Shown: in pieces, positions 5,090 through 8,634 of the stretch | Numbering within the stretch: position 1 is the first letter of the stretch | How the letters are laid out: each line of letters opens with the position of its first letter | Assembly (NCBI GenBank): GCA_030840615.1 | Contig: JAVEEE010000466.1 | Coordinates: 1 to 8,634 of the forward strand | Origin: Frankiaceae bacterium | GTDB taxonomy: Bacteria; Actinomycetota; Actinomycetes; JAFAQI01 | DNA length: 8,634 nucleotides | Direction: 5' to 3' | Notes under the pieces: generated by a model | Database searches by the model: none | The model's input: only the letters and a program-made list of their open reading frames with translations | What the model was told of the DNA's origin: nothing | Position numbers and translations under genes: made by a program

Positions 5090-6818
5090 GCGAGTGCCGG
5101 CGCAGCGTCACCCGCTGCTGGTAGGAGCGCGTCCGACCTTGGTCGTCGGTGACGCTCGCCGTGATCGTGTAGGTGCCGGCCCTGGCGTAGGCATGGGTGG
5201 CTCGCCCGCGGCCTTCACCCGTCGTCGAGCCGCCGTACGACGTCGTGCCGTCGCCCCACCCGAAAGTGATCGCGCCGCGTTGGCCGTGAGTGTCGAGCGG
5301 GCTGCCGTCCTGTGCCGGGTTGACCGCGCTGTCGACGGTCAGGTCGAGCCCCGACAGCCCCGGCGCGACCGCGAAGAACTGCACGCCCGGCTTGCTGCGG
5401 GCGGCGGAGTCGCGCTGCATCGGCTGGGGATGCACATAGGCGGCGCTGAACCCGAGACCGGCTGCGACTGTCGCGGCGGCGTTGACGCTGATGTCGGCGA
5501 GCGCGAGGCTGGAGTTGTACTGCAGGTGGTCGCTGTCGTTGGTGATCGTGGTGGCGGGCGCCTCCTCGGGCGGGAAGTAGTAGCCGATCTGATCCTGGGC
5601 CATGCCGATCACGTGCACCGCTGACGCGCCATCGATGCCGTCACGGATCGCCCGGCTCACTTCGGGGAATGCCTCGCCGGGCTCGCTGAGATAAGCGACA
5701 TCGCCGATGCGGACGCCGGTCACCCAGCTGCCGATGCCCGGGCCGACGGCGTAGGGCGGGACGATGGCGCGGTCGAGGGTGCAGGCCACGTCCGGGACAC
5801 AGGTGTAGGGCGCGACGAGGTTGGCGTAGCCCAGCCCGGCAAGCAGCGGGTTGGTGAGCGGGACGACGATGTAGTTCTCTGCGCTACGGAGAGTGTCGCT
5901 TCTGATCGGACGCGCGTGCCGAAGCGCGCGGAGCACCTCGTCGGTGACGGTCATGCCGACGTCGTTGCTGTAGTCGAAGCGCCCGACCTGAACGATGCTT
6001 TCCTGCCGGCCCAGGGTGCCCATCGCGACGACGGCGGTGCCGCCGAGCATGCTGTCCAGCGCGTCCCTGGCCACGCCGATGTGGTCGGCGCCCATCTGGT
6101 TGTCGCACGAGCCGCACGCGACGTCTGCATGCACCGGGACGTTGACGTAGAGGCCGATCGTCCGATGGGTCTGGGGGTCGCGGGCCCACAGGATCGGCGT
6201 GTCCGGATCGACGTCGTAGCCGTCGTAGATGTCCGTCTGGGAGACGTTGGTGCCGTCGATGTCGCTGCTGTCGGCCGATGCGGTCCAGAGCTCTGCCGGC
6301 TGCAGTCGCGCGGCGGCGTTCTCGAGCGCGGCGACGGCCTGGTCATGCACGTGCTTCAGGTAGCCGACGTCGGTGGGTCCCCAGATGCCCATGATCGTGG
6401 GCGCAGCGTGCGAGTGGGTGCTGGAGACGATGAGATCTGCTTGCGTCATGCCCGGAAAGCCGTGCTTCGCCAGATAGGCGGCGGCCTGCTGACGGGCGTC
6501 CGTCACGCCGTACGGGCCCTCCTGGTAGCCGGCGAACCAGCCCTGGGTGTCGACGATGGCGAACTCGACCAGCTTGTTGCCGTTGCTGACGGCAAACGCC
6601 CGGACCTGTAGCGGATCGTGCACCCTGTCAGTGGGCTTGGCCATCTGTCCGAAGCCACCGAGGTACTGCGGGTGCCCGGGTGCCGGCGTGATGTCCGCGA
6701 CCGCCGTCCCGACCTGGAAGATCGCCGCGTGCGGGTGGTGCCGGGCCTCGGTGGCCGCGAGGCCCGTCGCCGGCAGGACGACGACGGTCGCCAGGCCGGC
6801 GGCAAGCAGACGACGCAT
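5076..6818 (-). CDS. Secreted neutral-ceramidase-family hydrolase with C-terminal PKD domain
   Basis: The 580-residue product begins with a Sec-type signal peptide (MRRLLAAGLATVVVLPATGL, cleavage probably near 21-25), so it is exported. Residues 33 to about 465 match the neutral/alkaline non-lysosomal ceramidase N-terminal family: VGTAVADITPAPG (36-48), STH135SH137AAPT (metal-site HxH), a VPVH230ADV strand before DNQMGADHIG (239-248), and LSEPGEAF (377-384), which probably supplies the Glu zinc ligand. True neutral ceramidases carry GDVSPN with the catalytic Ser; here the matching stretch reads MGTLGRQESIV (266-276), so amide hydrolysis of ceramide is not assured. Cysteine pairs at 235/238 and 340/346 may be disulfides. 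Residues about 485-572 resemble a PKD domain (FGWGDGTTSY, then HAYARAGTYTITASVTDDQGRT), often used for surface or polymer binding. ATG 6818 lacks a clear Shine-Dalgarno. It runs against the purine genes, with purQ divergent and the kinase gene convergent. Substrate unknown. Confidence 0.85.
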   Translation of the reverse strand: MRRLLAAGLATVVVLPATGLAATEARHHPHAAIFQVGTAVADITPAPGHPQYLGGFGQMAKPTDRVHDPLQVRAFAVSNGNKLVEFAIVDTQGWFAGYQEGPYGVTDARQQAAAYLAKHGFPGMTQADLIVSSTHSHAAPTIMGIWGPTDVGYLKHVHDQAVAALENAAARLQPAELWTASADSSDIDGTNVSQTDIYDGYDVDPDTPILWARDPQTHRTIGLYVNVPVHADVACGSCDNQMGADHIGVARDALDSMLGGTAVVAMGTLGRQESIVQVGRFDYSNDVGMTVTDEVLRALRHARPIRSDTLRSAENYIVVPLTNPLLAGLGYANLVAPYTCVPDVACTLDRAIVPPYAVGPGIGSWVTGVRIGDVAYLSEPGEAFPEVSRAIRDGIDGASAVHVIGMAQDQIGYYFPPEEAPATTITNDSDHLQYNSSLALADISVNAAATVAAGLGFSAAYVHPQPMQRDSAARSKPGVQFFAVAPGLSGLDLTVDSAVNPAQDGSPLDTHGQRGAITFGWGDGTTSYGGSTTGEGRGRATHAYARAGTYTITASVTDDQGRTRSYQQRVTLRRHSPPVR

Positions 6819-6862
6819 ACGACTTGCTGTTCGCGGTGGCCGGCGCGAATCCTGCTCGCAGG

Positions 6863-6868
6863 TAGGCT
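6863..6868 (+). promoter_or_regulatory. Candidate -10 element of the purQL promoter
   Basis: TAGGCT matches the actinobacterial TANNNT pattern. It would give a start near 6875 and a leader of about 30 bases holding the AGGAG at 6891-6895. A separate promoter is expected here because purQ cannot be read with purS without passing through the opposite-strand hydrolase gene. The -35 region is poor. Confidence 0.4.
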
Positions 6869-6888
6869 GGGGATACCGCCCGCCAGCC
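6865..6888. repeat. Inverted repeat over the presumed purQ transcription start
   Basis: GGCTGG (6865-6870) and CCAGCC (6883-6888) form a perfect 6-bp inverted repeat with a 12-base spacer, overlapping the -10 hexamer and the expected start. A second dyad, CCTGC-TC-GCAGG (6851-6862), ends directly before the -10. Either could be an operator for purine-dependent control, but short GC-rich dyads arise often by chance and no known purine operator was recognised. Confidence 0.25.
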
Positions 6889-6904
6889 GCAGGAGCCCGA
6901 GTCC

Positions 6905-7582
6905 ATGACCGCCCGGATCGGCGTCGTCACGTTCCCCGGATCGCTCGATGACCGCGACGCGCTGCGGGCCGCGAAACTGGCAGGTGCGGAGCCGGTCCCG
7001 CTCTGGCACGGCGATCACGACCTGCGCGGGGTCGACGCGGTGGTGCTGCCGGGCGGATTCTCCTACGGCGACTACCTGCGCTGCGGCGCGATCGCCCGCT
7101 TCTCGCCGATCATGACCGAGGTCGTCGCGGCCGCCGGTGCGGGGATGCCTGTGCTCGGCATCTGCAACGGCTTCCAGGTCCTGTGCGAGTCACACCTGCT
7201 GCCCGGAGCTCTCATCCGCAACGCCGGCCTGCACTTCACCTGCGTCGACCAGCGGCTGCGGGTCGAGTCCGCGTCGTCGGCATGGACCAGCGAATACGCC
7301 GAGGGCGCCGAGGTCACCATCCCGTTGAAGAACGGGGAGGGCCGCTTCGTCGCGGCCGCCAGCGTCCTCGACGAGCTCGAGCAGAGCGGCCGCGTCGTCC
7401 TGCGCTATGTCGGTGCCAATCCCAACGGAAGCCTGCGCGACATCGCCGGCATCCGCAACGAGGCGGGCAACGTCGTCGGTCTGATGCCGCATCCGGAGCA
7501 CGCGATCGATCCGCTCACCGGCCCCGGCGACGACGGTCTCGCGATGTTCGTCGCGGTCCTGAAGTCGCTCGTCGCCGCATGA
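6905..7582 (+). CDS. purQ: FGAM synthase subunit PurQ (glutamine amidotransferase)
   Basis: PurQ is the class I glutaminase subunit of FGAM synthase. It releases ammonia from glutamine for transfer to PurL, with PurS as the bridge. The 225-residue product is full length. It begins RIGVVTFPGSLDDRDALRAA, the actinobacterial form of the N-terminal signature, followed by GVDAVVLPGGFSYGDYLRCG (42-61). The catalytic triad is visible: nucleophile C87 in GICNGFQVL (85-93), and H196 and E198 in LMPHPEHA (193-200). ATG 6905 has AGGAG 9 bases upstream and a candidate -10 at 6863. Its last bases overlap the purL start as ATGA (7579-7582), so the two subunits are translationally coupled. The gene has its own divergent promoter region, because the hydrolase gene on the other strand separates it from purS. 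Confidence 0.97.
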   Translation: MTARIGVVTFPGSLDDRDALRAAKLAGAEPVPLWHGDHDLRGVDAVVLPGGFSYGDYLRCGAIARFSPIMTEVVAAAGAGMPVLGICNGFQVLCESHLLPGALIRNAGLHFTCVDQRLRVESASSAWTSEYAEGAEVTIPLKNGEGRFVAAASVLDELEQSGRVVLRYVGANPNGSLRDIAGIRNEAGNVVGLMPHPEHAIDPLTGPGDDGLAMFVAVLKSLVAA

Positions 7583-8634
7583 GCCTCGAGACGGTCGAGC
7601 ACGCCACCGCGACACCGGACGTCGAGATGCCGTTCGCGGAGCTGGGGCTGAAAGACGACGAGTACGCGCGGATCCGCAGCATCCTCGGCCGCCGGCCGAC
7701 CGACACCGAGCTCGCCATGTATTCGGTCATGTGGAGCGAGCACTGCTCTTACAAGTCGTCGAAGGTGCACCTGAGGCAGTTCGGTGACAAGGCGCCGGAG
7801 ACTCCGGCGTCGGGCACGGGCGCGCTGCTGGTCGGCATGGGCGAGAACGCCGGCGTCGTCGACGTCGGTGACGGGTTGGCGGTGACCTTCAAGGTCGAGA
7901 GCCACAACCACCCGTCGTACGTCGAGCCCTACCAGGGTGCCGCGACCGGCGTGGGCGGGATCGTGCGCGACATCCTGACCATGGGCGCGCGACCGATCGC
8001 GGTCATGGACTCGCTGCGCTTCGGTGATGCCGACAACGTCGACACCCGGCGGCTGGTGGGTGGCGTCGTCGCGGGCGTCGGTGGCTACGGCAACTGCCTC
8101 GGGCTCCCCAACGTCGGGGGTGAGGTCGGCTTCGACCCGACCTACAACGGCAACCCGCTGGTCAACGCGCTGTGTCTGGGTGTCATGCCGCAAGAGCGCA
8201 TCCAGCTGGCGCGGGCCGAAGGCGTCGGCAACCAGGTCGTCCTGCTCGGTGCCAAGACCGGCCGCGACGGCATCGGCGGAGTGTCTGTTCTCGCCAGCGC
8301 GACGTTCGACGACACGTCGGCGACCAAGCGGCCGAGCGTGCAGGTCGGTGACCCTTTCACCGAGAAGATCCTCATCGAGTGTTGCCTGGAGCTCTTCGAC
8401 CGCGACCTGGTCACCGGCATCCAGGACCTAGGCGGGGCCGGTCTGTCATGCGCCACGAGCGAGACCGCGTCGCACGGTGGCAGCGGCATGCGGGTGGAAC
8501 TCGACCGGGTGCCGCTGCGCGAACCGTCCATGACCCCGCTCGAAGTCCTCACGAGCGAGTCGCAGGAACGGATGCTTGCGATCGTCACACCCGACGACGT
8601 CAGCGAAGTGCTCGAACTGTGCGAAAAGTGGGGC
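7579..8634 (+). CDS. purL: FGAM synthase subunit PurL, N-terminal 352 codons (runs off the window)
   Basis: PurL is the ATP-dependent synthetase subunit that turns FGAR into FGAM using ammonia from PurQ. The open frame continues to the last base. Since the small-type PurL that works with PurS and PurQ is usually about 740-770 residues, a little under half is shown. Visible motifs: MYSVMWSEH55CSYKSSK (entrance of the active site), FKVESH109NH111PS, EPYQGAATGVGGIVRDI (116-132), MGARPIAVMDSLRFG, a GGEVGFDPTYNGNPLVN stretch, and GIQDLGGAGLSCATSE (280-295), all typical of the AIR-synthase-like ATP fold. The start is ATG 7579 in an ATGA overlap with purQ. No Shine-Dalgarno is seen, so translation should depend on purQ. 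The N-terminus before the first motif is normal in length for the short form. No frameshift or odd residue was seen. Confidence 0.97.
   Translation, partial: MSLETVEHATATPDVEMPFAELGLKDDEYARIRSILGRRPTDTELAMYSVMWSEHCSYKSSKVHLRQFGDKAPETPASGTGALLVGMGENAGVVDVGDGLAVTFKVESHNHPSYVEPYQGAATGVGGIVRDILTMGARPIAVMDSLRFGDADNVDTRRLVGGVVAGVGGYGNCLGLPNVGGEVGFDPTYNGNPLVNALCLGVMPQERIQLARAEGVGNQVVLLGAKTGRDGIGGVSVLASATFDDTSATKRPSVQVGDPFTEKILIECCLELFDRDLVTGIQDLGGAGLSCATSETASHGGSGMRVELDRVPLREPSMTPLEVLTSESQERMLAIVTPDDVSEVLELCEKWG

Larger units (their letters stand above)
6819..6904. promoter_or_regulatory. Divergent intergenic region between hydrolase gene and purQ
   Basis: This 86-bp spacer must carry the start signals for purQL on the plus strand and the hydrolase gene on the minus strand. 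Plus strand: TAGGCT (6863-6868) is a fair -10 element and AGGAG (6891-6895) is the purQ Shine-Dalgarno, with transcription expected near 6875. No convincing -35 was found (TTGCTG at 6824-6829 is 33 bases from the -10). Minus strand: I saw neither a TANNNT hexamer in a good place nor a strong Shine-Dalgarno. Two short dyads lie around the -10: CCTGC-TC-GCAGG (6851-6862) and GGCTGG/CCAGCC (6865-6870 and 6883-6888). Confidence 0.5.

Noticed and set aside
5916..6611. 231-codon plus-strand open frame opposite the hydrolase gene
   Set aside because: Antisense to a gene with clear signal peptide, family motifs and PKD domain; composition typical of a shadow frame.
7405..8193. 262-codon minus-strand open frame opposite purQ and purL
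   Set aside because: Antisense to conserved PurQ/PurL motifs; R/D/H-rich with no domain.

Overview
The window is a high-GC stretch, about two-thirds G+C by eye, with frequent GTG starts and TAGGCT-like -10 elements. The sequence style and the protein families point to an actinobacterium. No genus can be named from this sequence alone. Most of the window is a de novo purine (IMP) biosynthesis cluster, which is probably chromosomal.

Layout. Positions 1-254 hold the 3' end of a GNAT acetyltransferase. A tightly packed plus-strand run follows: purD (259-1506), a divergent purE-like gene (1522-1995), purB (2030-3337), purC (3334-4251) and purS (4261-4497). Next come an RsbW/SpoIIAB-type anti-sigma-factor kinase gene on the plus strand (4547-5083) and, converging on it and overlapping it by 8 bases, a secreted neutral-ceramidase-family hydrolase with a C-terminal PKD domain (5076-6818, minus strand). 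An 86-bp divergent spacer then leads into purQ (6905-7582) and the first 352 codons of purL, which runs off the right edge.

How the genes work together. PurD makes GAR. PurS, PurQ and PurL together form the FGAM synthase complex. PurE belongs to the AIR-to-CAIR step, PurC makes SAICAR and PurB splits SAICAR to AICAR (and adenylosuccinate to AMP). PurF, PurM, PurN, PurK and PurH are not in the window. Coupling is tight: GTGA overlap at purB/purC, ATGA overlap at purQ/purL, and a 13-codon mini-ORF that overlaps both the purE stop and the purB start by 4 bases.

Points of interest. (1) The PurE-like protein keeps the fold length and the catalytic-type His, but several active-site motifs differ from both known PurE classes. 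(2) A stress-type kinase gene and a secreted hydrolase gene separate purS from purQL, whose products act in one complex. (3) The 49-bp purS/kinase spacer carries a candidate SigB/SigF-type promoter and a 9-bp-stem hairpin with a UACG loop that overlap each other. (4) The purC/purS junction has a -10-like TAGGCT placed for a leaderless purS transcript. (5) The ceramidase-like protein keeps the zinc-site surroundings but lacks the family's GDVSPN catalytic motif. I saw no RNA genes, mobile elements, CRISPR arrays or att sites. There is no gene-free stretch longer than 300 bases.
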